A stretch of 64,000 nucleotides of DNA from an uncultured Oscillospiraceae bacterium. Its GTDB lineage: Bacteria; Bacillota; Clostridia; Oscillospirales; Oscillospiraceae. Of the stretch, positions 41,674 to 51,037 are shown in pieces; positions within the stretch are counted from its first letter, which is position 1; every line of letters starts with the position of its first letter. The DNA is taken from NCBI GenBank assembly GCA_944385445.1, contig CALWXF010000002.1, positions 89,337-153,336 on the forward strand, written 5' to 3'. A program made the translations under genes and the position numbers. The notes beneath the pieces were generated by a model that had not been told where the DNA came from, did not search any database, and worked only from the letters and a program-made list of their open reading frames with translations.

Positions 41674-42393
41674 ATGATACCAAAAACGATACATTATTGC
41701 TGGTTTGGACGAGGAGAGAAGTCAAAGCTAGCTCAAAAGTGCATTGCCAGTTGGAGAAGGCATTGCTTGGACTACGAGATTGTGGAGTGGAACGAGGACA
41801 ACTTTGACTTTTCGGTCCATCCCTATGCCCGGTTTTGCTATGTGCAGAAGAAATGGGCCTTCCTAAGCGATTATATCCGTCTGGTTGTGGTGGAACAGTA
41901 TGGCGGGGTATACTTTGATACAGATGTAGAACTATTGAAGAATATTGATGATCTCCTGGTCAGTGAAGCGTTTTATGGGTTTGAAAATAGTAGTTATGTG
42001 AACACCGGCCAGGGGTTTGGAGCTGAAGCTCATCACCCAACCGTTCAGGCTATGTTGGAGCAGTATCGCAGGCTACAGATGGATGAGCAGAGAAGTTATC
42101 CAATAATTGGATGTCCTATTCTCAATACTCAGGCGTTACTGCCTTTGGGGCTGGTGCTGAGCGGACAGCAGCAGAATGTAGCTGGGGCAGAGATTTACCC
42201 GGCAGAGTATTTCAATCCCTATGAAAGTACCACGGGGAGGCTCAGAAAAACAAAAAACACCGTATCTATACACTGGTATTCCGGAAGCTGGATGAGCAAG
42301 GGAACTATATTGCGTTCCAAGCTTACCAAGCCCTTTCATCGCTTGTTTGGAAACAGCTGTTTTTCCTTTCTAAAAAAGAGTAAGATACGATAG
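41674..42393 (+). CDS. GT32-like glycosyltransferase
   Basis: 239 residues. IPKTIHYCWFGRGEKS at the N-terminus and the DxD YGGVYFDTDVEL are hallmarks of the OCH1/capsular glycosyltransferase family (GT32). The C-terminus SIHWYSGSWMS is also typical. Confidence 0.9.
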   Translation: MIPKTIHYCWFGRGEKSKLAQKCIASWRRHCLDYEIVEWNEDNFDFSVHPYARFCYVQKKWAFLSDYIRLVVVEQYGGVYFDTDVELLKNIDDLLVSEAFYGFENSSYVNTGQGFGAEAHHPTVQAMLEQYRRLQMDEQRSYPIIGCPILNTQALLPLGLVLSGQQQNVAGAEIYPAEYFNPYESTTGRLRKTKNTVSIHWYSGSWMSKGTILRSKLTKPFHRLFGNSCFSFLKKSKIR

Positions 42394-42404
42394 GGGTATA
42401 TTTT

Positions 42405-43601
42405 ATGAAAAAAATCCTGATTGTATCCCAAGCAATGGAGCTGGGTGGAGCTGAGCGGGCTCTGTTGGGCCTATTAGAATATTTTGACACAGAAAGCTAC
42501 GATGTGGATTTGTTTCTCATGCGGCACACCGGGGAGCTATTGAATCAGATTCCCCCAAATATCCACCTGCTTCCCGAAATCAAAGCATATGCATCACTGG
42601 CGGTGCCTATGATGACCGTGCTCAAACGTGGACAGATTCCAGTTGTGCTGGGACGCATGTACGCCAAAATGAAGGCGAGGCAACGGGTGAGACAATTGGG
42701 CATTCAGGGTGATAATGCCATCGAGCTGGAGTATAGCCATAAATATACTGCTTGGGCTATGCCCCAAATATCTAAGGTACCATATGATTTGGTCATTAGC
42801 TTTTTAACCCCTCACTATTTTGCTGCACAGAAGACCAAGGGAAATCAGAAGGTTGCATGGATTCACACAGACTACAGCACAGTGAAAATTGACGTAGAGT
42901 CTGAACGAGCTATGTGGGATCAATTTGATTGGATCGCATCCATTTCAGATGCTGTCACCAGCAGCTTCTTGAGAACATTCCCTACATTGCAAAAGAAGAT
43001 AGTACTGGTGGAAAACGTCATGCCGACCAGACATATCCGTACTCTGACGGAGCAGGACAGCGTGGAGGAAGAAATGGTGGATAACGGTCCAATCAAGCTT
43101 CTGTCTATTGGCCGATTTTGTGTTGCAAAGAATTTTGACAATGTTCCTGAAATCTGCAAGCTGATTCGAGACCAAGGCCATGATGTGACTTGGTATCTCA
43201 TCGGCTATGGTGGAGATGAGGCGCTGATACGCCAGAAAATCCAGGAATTTGGAATGGAAGACTATGTTATCGTTCTTGGCAAGAAGTCCAACCCCTATCC
43301 CTACATCAAAGCATGCGATGTATATGTCCAGCCCAGTCGATATGAGGGGAAGTGTGTGGCAGTGCGGGAAGCTCAGATGCTGGGCAAGCCTGTCATCATC
43401 ACGAACTATGCCACTTCGGCCAGCCAGTTAGAAGATGGCGTGGATGGAGTGATCGTGCCGATGGATAACGAGGGCTGTGCCAGAGGCATTGCAGATGTAC
43501 TGAGCAATGTGAACAGAATGAAGAAACTGTCTGAGAATTGTTGTAAAAGAGACTATTCAAATAGAGATGAAGTGAAAAAAATTTATGCTCTTATTAAATA
43601 A
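42405..43601 (+). CDS. Glycosyltransferase family 4
   Basis: 398 residues. Start ILIVSQAMELGGAERALLGLLEYF; donor domain with LSIGRFCVAKNFDNV, VQPSRYEGKCVAVREAQMLGKPVIITNYATS. The ribosome site is weak (TAGGGGTATA). The acceptor is unknown. Confidence 0.9.
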   Translation: MKKILIVSQAMELGGAERALLGLLEYFDTESYDVDLFLMRHTGELLNQIPPNIHLLPEIKAYASLAVPMMTVLKRGQIPVVLGRMYAKMKARQRVRQLGIQGDNAIELEYSHKYTAWAMPQISKVPYDLVISFLTPHYFAAQKTKGNQKVAWIHTDYSTVKIDVESERAMWDQFDWIASISDAVTSSFLRTFPTLQKKIVLVENVMPTRHIRTLTEQDSVEEEMVDNGPIKLLSIGRFCVAKNFDNVPEICKLIRDQGHDVTWYLIGYGGDEALIRQKIQEFGMEDYVIVLGKKSNPYPYIKACDVYVQPSRYEGKCVAVREAQMLGKPVIITNYATSASQLEDGVDGVIVPMDNEGCARGIADVLSNVNRMKKLSENCCKRDYSNRDEVKKIYALIK

Positions 43602-43666
43602 TCAGACTATGTGGTAAGGCCCATCACTCGCAATCACATCCAAAATTGGATTTAGGAGGAACCCTT

Positions 43667-44668
43667 GTGGCTAAAGTGAGCGTTATTGTCCCAGTCTATA
43701 AAGTGGAAAAATGGTTGCATCGTTGCGTGGAGAGCCTTTGCAATCAAACCTTAAAGGACTTGGAGATCATTTTGGTGGATGATGGATCGCCGGATCGCAG
43801 CGGTGAACTGTGTGATGACTGGGCAAAAAAAGACCAGCGCATTGTGGTGTTACATAAACCGAACGGTGGCTTGAGCAGTGCTCGAAATGCTGGATTAGCC
43901 GTAGCCACAGGGGAATATGTGGGGTTTGTAGATTCAGATGATGATGTATTGCCAGCCATGTATGAGCATATGTTGCATGTCGCTCTGGTAAATCAGGCAG
44001 ACTGCGTGATGTGCGATTACCAAAGAGTGCCCCAACAGGGAGAGAGTCGCATTGTCAAAAAAACACTGAGCAAAGGTCTGTACACCAGAAAGGCAATCGA
44101 GAGGACAATTTTTCCCCAGTTGATCATGACAGAACAGGTGGACTATGGCCCTCTGCTCTCGGTGTGGCAGTGCTTATATCGCCGGAAATTCCTTGTAGAG
44201 AATGGATTGAAGTTTGCTGAAGATGTGAAATGGTCTGAGGATAATCTGTTCAACTCATTGGCTGGCTATTGTATGCAAAGATTTTATTATATGGACGGTG
44301 CATACTACCGATATTACGAGAATGCAGGAACGATTACCACCAGTTACCGACCCGGAGCATGGGAAGAGTATTCTCGCATGAATGTCTATTTGGCGGAATT
44401 TTTTGAAGGAAAAACAGAGTGTGATTTTTATCGACAGTTACAACTGCATATGCTCTACTATGCTTGTTGTGTGTTGGGAATGGAGTGCCACCAAGGACAA
44501 TCAATCAATGAAGTGGTCAAACGTCTGAAGCCTATACTACAAGACTCCAGACTAATGGGGTATATGAAAGACTTTGCTTTGCCAGAGGTAAATTTAAAAC
44601 TGAAAATACAGCTGTTTTTAGTGAAACATCGTTTGGCCTTGCCGTTAGCGTACATCCTGAGGAGGTAA
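43667..44668 (+). CDS. Glycosyltransferase family 2
   Basis: 333 residues. The GTG at 43667 is chosen because TTTAGGAGGA lies just upstream; a TTG at 43646 is in frame but behind the ribosome site. Motifs: VSVIVPVYKVEKWLHRCVESL, ILVDDGSPDRSGE, GGLSSARNAGL, and FVDSDDDVLP. It is the first of a set of three similar GT2 genes (also 44673, 46846). Confidence 0.92.
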   Translation: MAKVSVIVPVYKVEKWLHRCVESLCNQTLKDLEIILVDDGSPDRSGELCDDWAKKDQRIVVLHKPNGGLSSARNAGLAVATGEYVGFVDSDDDVLPAMYEHMLHVALVNQADCVMCDYQRVPQQGESRIVKKTLSKGLYTRKAIERTIFPQLIMTEQVDYGPLLSVWQCLYRRKFLVENGLKFAEDVKWSEDNLFNSLAGYCMQRFYYMDGAYYRYYENAGTITTSYRPGAWEEYSRMNVYLAEFFEGKTECDFYRQLQLHMLYYACCVLGMECHQGQSINEVVKRLKPILQDSRLMGYMKDFALPEVNLKLKIQLFLVKHRLALPLAYILRR

Positions 44669-44672
44669 GGGC

Positions 44673-45680
44673 GTGGCAAAGATATCAATCATAATTCCTG
44701 TATATAACAAGGAAAACTATCTTGCAGAAACACTGAAATCTGTGTTGCGCCAGACGTGTCAGGAATACGAGGTGATTTTGGTAGACGACGGTTCTACGGA
44801 CGGCAGTCTAAAAGTTTGTGAAGAATATGCGAAAGCAGATGACAGAATTCGGGTTTATTCGGTCGCAAACGGAGGAGTTTCAAAAGCTAGAAACATTGGG
44901 CTAAGGCAAGCTACTGGGACGTGGATTCAGTTTTTAGATGGGGACGATACGATTGCAAAAGATTATTTGGAGGAGGCAGTATCACTGGGAGAATCGGAAC
45001 AGGCAGATATTGTATTCTCTGGTTTTTCGAAAATTGACGTAGATGGGAAAGTTTTGGAGACGTTGAGCGTTCCCTCTCAACATAGTGTAAACCAAAGAGA
45101 ATTGTGCGCACTTTTCATTGAAAACCAGTACAAAAATGGATTTTTTGGATTTGTCTCCAATAAGCTGTTTCGGAGCGAACTCTTGACCAGAACAGGGGCA
45201 CAGTTTCCGGTTGGAATCACTTTGGCGGAAGACCTGGATTTCTATTCCCAGCTATACCGAGGGGTTCAAAGGGCTTCATTCTGGGATGGAGACAGCTTTT
45301 GTTATCTTCAGACAGGGGCAAATTATCAGCATAATTCGGATATTAACTACTTAGATCAGCTTAGAATACAGGTGGATATTCGAAGTTGGTTTGTCGAAGT
45401 GGGAGAATATGAAGTATACGCACTCGTTTTAGACAAGCAGATAGCAAATTATGTGTACTACTGTTTGTTCGACGCAAGTGAACGCAACTTTGACTTGCAG
45501 AATGTATATAGTTGCCTGAAAAAAGAGCCGTGTACATATTCCTGTGCGAGAGCAGTTGGAGAAGGCTGTTTTGCACGAGCGGTTTTGAGAGCATACTCAA
45601 AAGGTGATATTCGTCAAATTAAGTGGATGTTCTCCTTGAGAAAATCGGCAAGAAAAATATATAGGAAGTTTTTCAAATGA
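44673..45680 (+). CDS. Glycosyltransferase family 2
   Basis: 335 residues from GTG 44673 behind GAGGAGGTAAGG, which overlaps the previous stop. Motifs: ISIIIPVYNKENYLAETLKSVL, VILVDDGSTDGS, GGVSKARNIGLRQATG, QFLDGDDTI. Overlaps the pyruvyltransferase start. Confidence 0.92.
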   Translation: MAKISIIIPVYNKENYLAETLKSVLRQTCQEYEVILVDDGSTDGSLKVCEEYAKADDRIRVYSVANGGVSKARNIGLRQATGTWIQFLDGDDTIAKDYLEEAVSLGESEQADIVFSGFSKIDVDGKVLETLSVPSQHSVNQRELCALFIENQYKNGFFGFVSNKLFRSELLTRTGAQFPVGITLAEDLDFYSQLYRGVQRASFWDGDSFCYLQTGANYQHNSDINYLDQLRIQVDIRSWFVEVGEYEVYALVLDKQIANYVYYCLFDASERNFDLQNVYSCLKKEPCTYSCARAVGEGCFARAVLRAYSKGDIRQIKWMFSLRKSARKIYRKFFK

Positions 45681-46843
45681 CAAAAAATTACATCATATAT
45701 AATCATGGCGGCAGTGGCAACCATGGTTGCGAAGCCCTGGTGCGAACCGCAGTAGATCTCCTGGGCGGTGTGTCCGCAATTTATAGCGAAGAACCGGAAC
45801 AGGACAAGAAATACCAGTTGAATCAAGTGGCTCAGATTATTCCAGCCTGCCATCCATACTCCAAAACAACGCTGGACTTTGCCAAGGCGTATGTTCAGAT
45901 GAAGCTGCGGGGCGATTACTTTGCCATGGATGTATTACCTTATCAGCGGGCAATTCGGGAGATGTCTGAGGATGTGGTGGAAGTTTCCGTGGGAGGAGAT
46001 ATCTACTGCTATGAGGACTATCCCAAGTTTATTCGCCTTCATAGAGAAATTGCAAAGAAGCATAAGAGTGTGCTACTGGGGTGTTCTCTGGAGGCAAAGT
46101 TGTTTGAAGATCCTGAATTTGTGAAGGATATGCAGCAGTATGATTTGATTACGGCACGGGAATCTCTGACTTATCAGAGTCTGAAGCAGGCAGGAATTCA
46201 ACAGGTAAAACTCATTCCTGATGGTGCGTTTACCCTGAAAAAGGAGTTGCTGCCGTTCCCGGAAGGGTTTGATACCAATAGCATCGTGGGAATCAATATC
46301 AGCCCCTTGGTGTTGCGAAAAGAGTCAAAAAGGGGTATCGTACTGGAGAATTTTGTGCGTTTGATGCGCTATATTCTGGACACCACAGATTACACCATTG
46401 CATTGATTCCTCATGTAGTGTGGGATGATAATGATGACCGGGTGGCACTGAAAGAGTTGTATGATGCGGTAGGCGACACAAAGCGTGTCGTTCTCCTGGA
46501 AGATCACAACTGCATGCAGCTCAAGGGCTTTATCTCTCGCTGCCGATTCTTCATTGGAGCCAGAACCCACGCCACCATTGCGGCCTATTCTACCTGTGTG
46601 CCCACTCTGGTACTGGGTTACTCTGTGAAATCTCGAGGAATTGCAACGGATTTGTTTGGAACAGATGAAAAATACGTCGTTCCGGTGCAAAAGCTATCTG
46701 ATCCGGATGAGATGGTGAAGGCGTTTGGGTGGATGCAGGAGCATGAAGAAGAAATGAGAGAGATGTTGACACACACGATGCCGGGCTATATGGAATGCAT
46801 CAGCGAGTTGAAAAGCTGTATAGAAGATGCTGTGAAGGAGTAA
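45677..46843 (+). CDS. Polysaccharide pyruvyl transferase
   Basis: 388 residues; PF04230 family: GGSGNHGCEALVRTAVDLL at the start, DLITARESLTYQSLKQ, and FFIGARTHATIAAYSTCVPTLVLGYSVKSRGI near the C-terminus. It adds a pyruvate ketal to a sugar, giving the polymer negative charge. ATG 45677 overlaps the preceding stop. Confidence 0.92.
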   Translation: MTKNYIIYNHGGSGNHGCEALVRTAVDLLGGVSAIYSEEPEQDKKYQLNQVAQIIPACHPYSKTTLDFAKAYVQMKLRGDYFAMDVLPYQRAIREMSEDVVEVSVGGDIYCYEDYPKFIRLHREIAKKHKSVLLGCSLEAKLFEDPEFVKDMQQYDLITARESLTYQSLKQAGIQQVKLIPDGAFTLKKELLPFPEGFDTNSIVGINISPLVLRKESKRGIVLENFVRLMRYILDTTDYTIALIPHVVWDDNDDRVALKELYDAVGDTKRVVLLEDHNCMQLKGFISRCRFFIGARTHATIAAYSTCVPTLVLGYSVKSRGIATDLFGTDEKYVVPVQKLSDPDEMVKAFGWMQEHEEEMREMLTHTMPGYMECISELKSCIEDAVKE

Positions 46844-46845
46844 GT

Positions 46846-47820
46846 ATGGAACTGATTTCGATGATTGTTCCCGTTTACAATGTAGCGCCGTATCTTCGCA
46901 CTTGCCTGGACTCTGTTTTGAATCAGGATTATACTAACATAGAAGTTGTGCTGGTGGAAGATGGATCGACAGATGGGAGCCGGGATATTTGTCAGGAGTA
47001 TCTTAAGCGGGACACACGGGTTAAAATGTATGCTAACTGTGGCAAGGGGATTAGCGCAGCTCGAAATACAGGGATAGAGAGAGCTACCGGGGACTATGTC
47101 GTGATGGTAGACAGTGATGACTATATTGCTCCATTTATGGTGTCCACGTTGTACCAGATGATGCAACAGACCTGTGCAGATATGGCAATCTGCGATTTTG
47201 TGAGTGGTACAGAGAGGTCACACATATTTGTCAATGCGACTCAAAACGCAGAACTTATCGATGGGAAAGAGGCGTTGCGCCGTATATATTTGGACGACCA
47301 CAATAAATTACAATATGTAGTTCCATGGGCAAAACTTTACAAAAAGACGTTGTTTCATGGGATCGAATATCCAGATGGAATGATCTTCGAGGATATTCAC
47401 ACCACCCACAAATTGCTGATCCAATGCAGAAAAATTGCTGTTGTGAATGTCCCGATGGTATATTACTTCAAACGGAATGACAGCATCATGAATCAGACCT
47501 TTCATGTTGGTAAACTGGACTATCTTCCTGCATTGGAGAAACGGATCGCATTCTTTCGTAAAGAAAATATGCCTGACCTGGAAAAAAAGGCATATGATGA
47601 GCTGCTGCACATGCTGATTTGGGAATACTCCAGGGTGCGGGACATCTTGCACGACAAGAAGTTACTCGGTGAGCTGGTGAAGACATACCGGAAATACTAT
47701 CAAAAGGGCTATGTAAGCAGCTACCAAACTGATACCAAAGCAATTTTGAGGTTGTTTTCCATCCACCCAGAATTTGTGGTTTTGTATTGGAAAATAAAAG
47801 GTAAACTTGGATTGGTATAA
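46846..47820 (+). CDS. Glycosyltransferase family 2
   Basis: 324 residues from ATG 46846, two bases after the previous stop, with GAAGGAG. Motifs: MIVPVYNVAPYLRTCLDSVL, VLVEDGSTDGS, GKGISAARNTGIERATGDY, MVDSDDYIAP. Sugar unknown. Confidence 0.92.
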   Translation: MELISMIVPVYNVAPYLRTCLDSVLNQDYTNIEVVLVEDGSTDGSRDICQEYLKRDTRVKMYANCGKGISAARNTGIERATGDYVVMVDSDDYIAPFMVSTLYQMMQQTCADMAICDFVSGTERSHIFVNATQNAELIDGKEALRRIYLDDHNKLQYVVPWAKLYKKTLFHGIEYPDGMIFEDIHTTHKLLIQCRKIAVVNVPMVYYFKRNDSIMNQTFHVGKLDYLPALEKRIAFFRKENMPDLEKKAYDELLHMLIWEYSRVRDILHDKKLLGELVKTYRKYYQKGYVSSYQTDTKAILRLFSIHPEFVVLYWKIKGKLGLV

Positions 47821-47835
47821 GAAAAGAGGAGCTTT

Positions 47836-48756
47836 ATGAGTGGTCCATTGGTGAGCATCATCACACCCTGTTATAATGGAGAGGCATTTTTAGATCGCTA
47901 TTTTGAATCCATTTTGTCTCAGACATATTCCAATTTAGAGCTGATATTTATCAACGATGGTTCCACGGACCGCACGGAGGAGATTGCACTGTCTTATCGT
48001 GAGCCATTGGAAAAGAAAGGGATTCGCTACATATATGAATATCAAGAGAATGCAGGACAGGCTGCTGCTCTGAATCGTGGGTTGAAGCTATTTACAGGTG
48101 ATTATTTGACTTGGCCGGACTCGGATGATGTGATGACGCCGGATTGCATCGAAAAGAAAGTGGGTTTTCTGCGTAATAATCCTCAGGTTGAAATGGTTCG
48201 AAGCAACGGTGTGTACATCAATGAAGAGACAGGTGAAAGACGGAGAATCTCATGTGCTTGTCATAAAGTCTATGAAGATATACTAGAAGATTTGCTGCTT
48301 GTGCATACATATGGATGTAGCGGGTGCTACATGATTTCCAAGAGTCTGTTACTTATGTGTTACCCGGATAGAAACATATACGAATCTAGGACAGGTCAGA
48401 ATTGGCAGTTGCTGGTCCCGGCGGCAAGTTATACCCTGTGTGGATACATAGATGATGATTTATATTTAGTTTTCGAACATGGAGACAGTCATTCTCGAAA
48501 AAAACGAACGATTGCAGAAATGTATGAACGGTGGAATTCCTTTACAGAAATTTTGATTCATGCGCTAGAGCACTGTAAAAGCAACCAATGCATCCTGAAT
48601 AATATGGTGAGAGAAAACTGTGCTAGACAAATTTTTTATTATGCAGTGGACGAAAGAAACAAGGCAGTAATGAGAGCGTGTCTAAAAGCTATGAATAGAT
48701 ATGGAAAAGTTACGTTGAAAGAGTATTGCCTGTATCTTAAGAAAATATTTGAATAA
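47836..48756 (+). CDS. Glycosyltransferase family 2
   Basis: 306 residues. Motifs: VSIITPCYNGEAFLDRYFESIL, IFINDGSTDRT, NAGQAAALNRGLKLFTGDYL and TWPDSDDVMTPD. Ribosome site AAGAGGAGCTTT. The sugar transferred is not predictable. Confidence 0.92.
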   Translation: MSGPLVSIITPCYNGEAFLDRYFESILSQTYSNLELIFINDGSTDRTEEIALSYREPLEKKGIRYIYEYQENAGQAAALNRGLKLFTGDYLTWPDSDDVMTPDCIEKKVGFLRNNPQVEMVRSNGVYINEETGERRRISCACHKVYEDILEDLLLVHTYGCSGCYMISKSLLLMCYPDRNIYESRTGQNWQLLVPAASYTLCGYIDDDLYLVFEHGDSHSRKKRTIAEMYERWNSFTEILIHALEHCKSNQCILNNMVRENCARQIFYYAVDERNKAVMRACLKAMNRYGKVTLKEYCLYLKKIFE

Positions 48757-48768
48757 AGGGAGAAAATT

Positions 48769-49413
48769 GTGTTGTATAGAATAAGGTTTCTAATTCAGTC
48801 TGTGAATTTTTTCAAATATTTGCATTTGAACTATTTCTGTAAGGCGGTAAAACGATGTGGGAAGGGAAAAATCATTCCATATAAAAATGCAGTCATAGAT
48901 TTAGAACCCGGATCATGCATCATATTGGAGGATCAAGATCTTCAAATCGGGACAAATAAGCTTCGAGGCTCACAGACAGAGACCTATCTTCGTTTACGGG
49001 CAGGGGCGACTTGGAATGCTACGGAAGGGTGCTCAATTTCGTATGGGGCTACTCTGGAGATTCTTCAAAACGCTGTGCTAACCAGCGGTTATTTTACAAT
49101 GAACAGCTTTTCGGTTATCATTGTGGCTGAGAACATCACACTTGGCCACGATGTCATGATTGCACGCAATGTTGTAGTCTATGATAGTGATTTCCATGCC
49201 ATTGACAAAAGCCGTCCCGCGTCCAGTCCGGTGAGAATCGGAGATCATGTGTGGATTGCTACAAACGCCACTGTGCTCAAAGGTGTTTCTATTGGGAACG
49301 GTGCAATGATTGCGGCGAATACTTTGATCACGGAGAATGTTATAGATGGAGCTATGGTGGCTGGGAAACAGGAGTGCGTCGTAATAAAGGATAATATACA
49401 TTGGCGGCGTTAA
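48769..49413 (+). CDS. Hexapeptide-repeat acyltransferase (WbbJ-like)
   Basis: 214 residues from GTG 48769 (a TTG follows at once) behind AAAGGGAG. Left-handed beta-helix repeats near the C-terminus (GHDVMIARNVVVYDSDFHAID, IGDHVWIATNATVLKGVSIGNGAMIAAN), typical of galactoside/virginiamycin-type O-acetyltransferases. Likely decorates a sugar of the polymer. Confidence 0.85.
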   Translation: MLYRIRFLIQSVNFFKYLHLNYFCKAVKRCGKGKIIPYKNAVIDLEPGSCIILEDQDLQIGTNKLRGSQTETYLRLRAGATWNATEGCSISYGATLEILQNAVLTSGYFTMNSFSVIIVAENITLGHDVMIARNVVVYDSDFHAIDKSRPASSPVRIGDHVWIATNATVLKGVSIGNGAMIAANTLITENVIDGAMVAGKQECVVIKDNIHWRR

Positions 49414-49437
49414 CATGACAATGGGAGAGGTGACGGT

Positions 49438-50376
49438 ATGTATGTGCTAATGTATCGACTGTATTTTGCTTTGTGTCGTATCAAGAAAAAATATTCTGAA
49501 CATCCAGACAAACAAAAGGAAAGATGGAATAACGTTACAAAGTTTGTGTTAGGATACATTGAAGCGTACTACAATCTGTTTGTTGTACGAAGATGGAGTA
49601 ATTGTCCATCCACACGAATGGGTGTGAGTTCAAAGGTGCACAATCAGAAGATCATTGTGTCTCTAACGTCATTTCCGGGGCGTATTGATACGGTGTGGAT
49701 TTCCATAGAGTCACTCCTTCGACAGACAGTAAAACCTGACCAAATCATTCTGTGGCTGGCATCTACGCAGTTTGATGGATTAGATTGCCTACCACAGAGA
49801 CTTCTCGACCTGCAAAAACGTGGTCTGACCATCCAATTTTGTGATGACTTAAGAAGTCATAAAAAATATTTTTATGTTATGCAGGAGTATCCAGAGGATC
49901 TGGTTATTCTGGCTGATGATGATATCATTTATCCGTCAGACATGGTTGAGAAACTTATGAGAATGCACCAAAAATACCCAAACGATATCTGTGTTATCAC
50001 AGGACAAAAAATGGAAAAAGGAAAGCTGCCCTCTCAATGGAGAAATCCTTTGCTTAAGGAGCGGTTGGAGCACTCGGAAGAAGTTCAAATTTTTACAGGG
50101 AGCGGCTCGTTGTTCCCACCCCATTCTTTAAGTGAATGCGCATTTGATGCAGAGGGAATCAGAGCAAATTGTCCATATGCAGACGATTTGTGGCTGACTT
50201 TTATGGCGCATAAAAAAGGAACGAGAATAACGGCACTTTATCCATGGCGGGCGTTTCCGGTTATGATTTATGGAACCGGAGATAATAGCCTTTGGAAAAT
50301 CAATGCTGCTCAGGGGCAAAATGATCAGCAGTGGATCAACGTGAAAAACAATATGGATATGACGCAGAATTCATGA
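49438..50376 (+). CDS. GT-A type glycosyltransferase-like protein
   Basis: 312 residues. IIVSLTSFPGRIDTVWISIESLLRQ and LVILADDDIIYPSDMVEKL show a GT-A fold with a DDD metal site; it belongs to a family often listed as hypothetical or DUF in capsule clusters. Start ATG 49438 after GGGAGAGGTGACGGT. Confidence 0.78.
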   Translation: MYVLMYRLYFALCRIKKKYSEHPDKQKERWNNVTKFVLGYIEAYYNLFVVRRWSNCPSTRMGVSSKVHNQKIIVSLTSFPGRIDTVWISIESLLRQTVKPDQIILWLASTQFDGLDCLPQRLLDLQKRGLTIQFCDDLRSHKKYFYVMQEYPEDLVILADDDIIYPSDMVEKLMRMHQKYPNDICVITGQKMEKGKLPSQWRNPLLKERLEHSEEVQIFTGSGSLFPPHSLSECAFDAEGIRANCPYADDLWLTFMAHKKGTRITALYPWRAFPVMIYGTGDNSLWKINAAQGQNDQQWINVKNNMDMTQNS

Positions 50377-50404
50377 GAAAAACTTTAGTCATAAGGAATG
50401 TGTA

Positions 50405-50974
50405 ATGATGAATGTCAAAAAAGTTATAAAGGAGATATTATATACAGTAGGATTGAAGAAAAGACCTCAGGTTATGGATAAAATAGAGCAGTGGAGAAAG
50501 CGTGGTGTATCCATTGGGAAAAACTTTGATGCACCAGACAGTGCCATTGACTTTTGCTTTGGGCATCTAGTCAGTATTGGCGACAATGTAACAATTTCGG
50601 GTACAACTATTTTAGCGCACGATGGATCTACAAAAAAACCGTTGGGATATAGCAAGGTGGCTCCTGTTAAAATAGGCAATGACGTATTCATTGGATATGG
50701 ATCTGTTGTACTACCGGGTGTAACTATTGGCAGTAAGGTAATTGTGGGGGCCAATACTGTGTGTTGCAAGGACATACCAGATAATTCGGTAGTTGTGCAG
50801 GGAAGCGGCGGGAATTACCGGTTTCTGTGTACCTACGATGAATACATTGCGAAGCAAAAAGATAAAATGGAGCAGCTACCTGTATCAAATGTATTGTTTA
50901 CTGATAAGACAGATGAACAGTGGGCAGAGTGGAAGAAATGTCTTGAGCAGTATGGCGGCGGCTTTGACCTCTGA
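50405..50974 (+). CDS. Hexapeptide-repeat acyltransferase
   Basis: 189 residues (tandem ATG, 50405 or 50408). Beta-helix repeats: LVSIGDNVTISGTTILAHDG, IGNDVFIGYGSVVLPGVTIGSKVIVGAN, and DIPDNSVVVQGSGG. Of the maltose/xenobiotic acetyltransferase type, it is the third acyltransferase of the operon. Confidence 0.88.
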   Translation: MMNVKKVIKEILYTVGLKKRPQVMDKIEQWRKRGVSIGKNFDAPDSAIDFCFGHLVSIGDNVTISGTTILAHDGSTKKPLGYSKVAPVKIGNDVFIGYGSVVLPGVTIGSKVIVGANTVCCKDIPDNSVVVQGSGGNYRFLCTYDEYIAKQKDKMEQLPVSNVLFTDKTDEQWAEWKKCLEQYGGGFDL

Positions 50975-51037
50975 ATACTGAAGTTCAAATGGAAAACACA
51001 ACATGGGATCGAAAGGTTATTTCGGCGGAGGAGTAGC

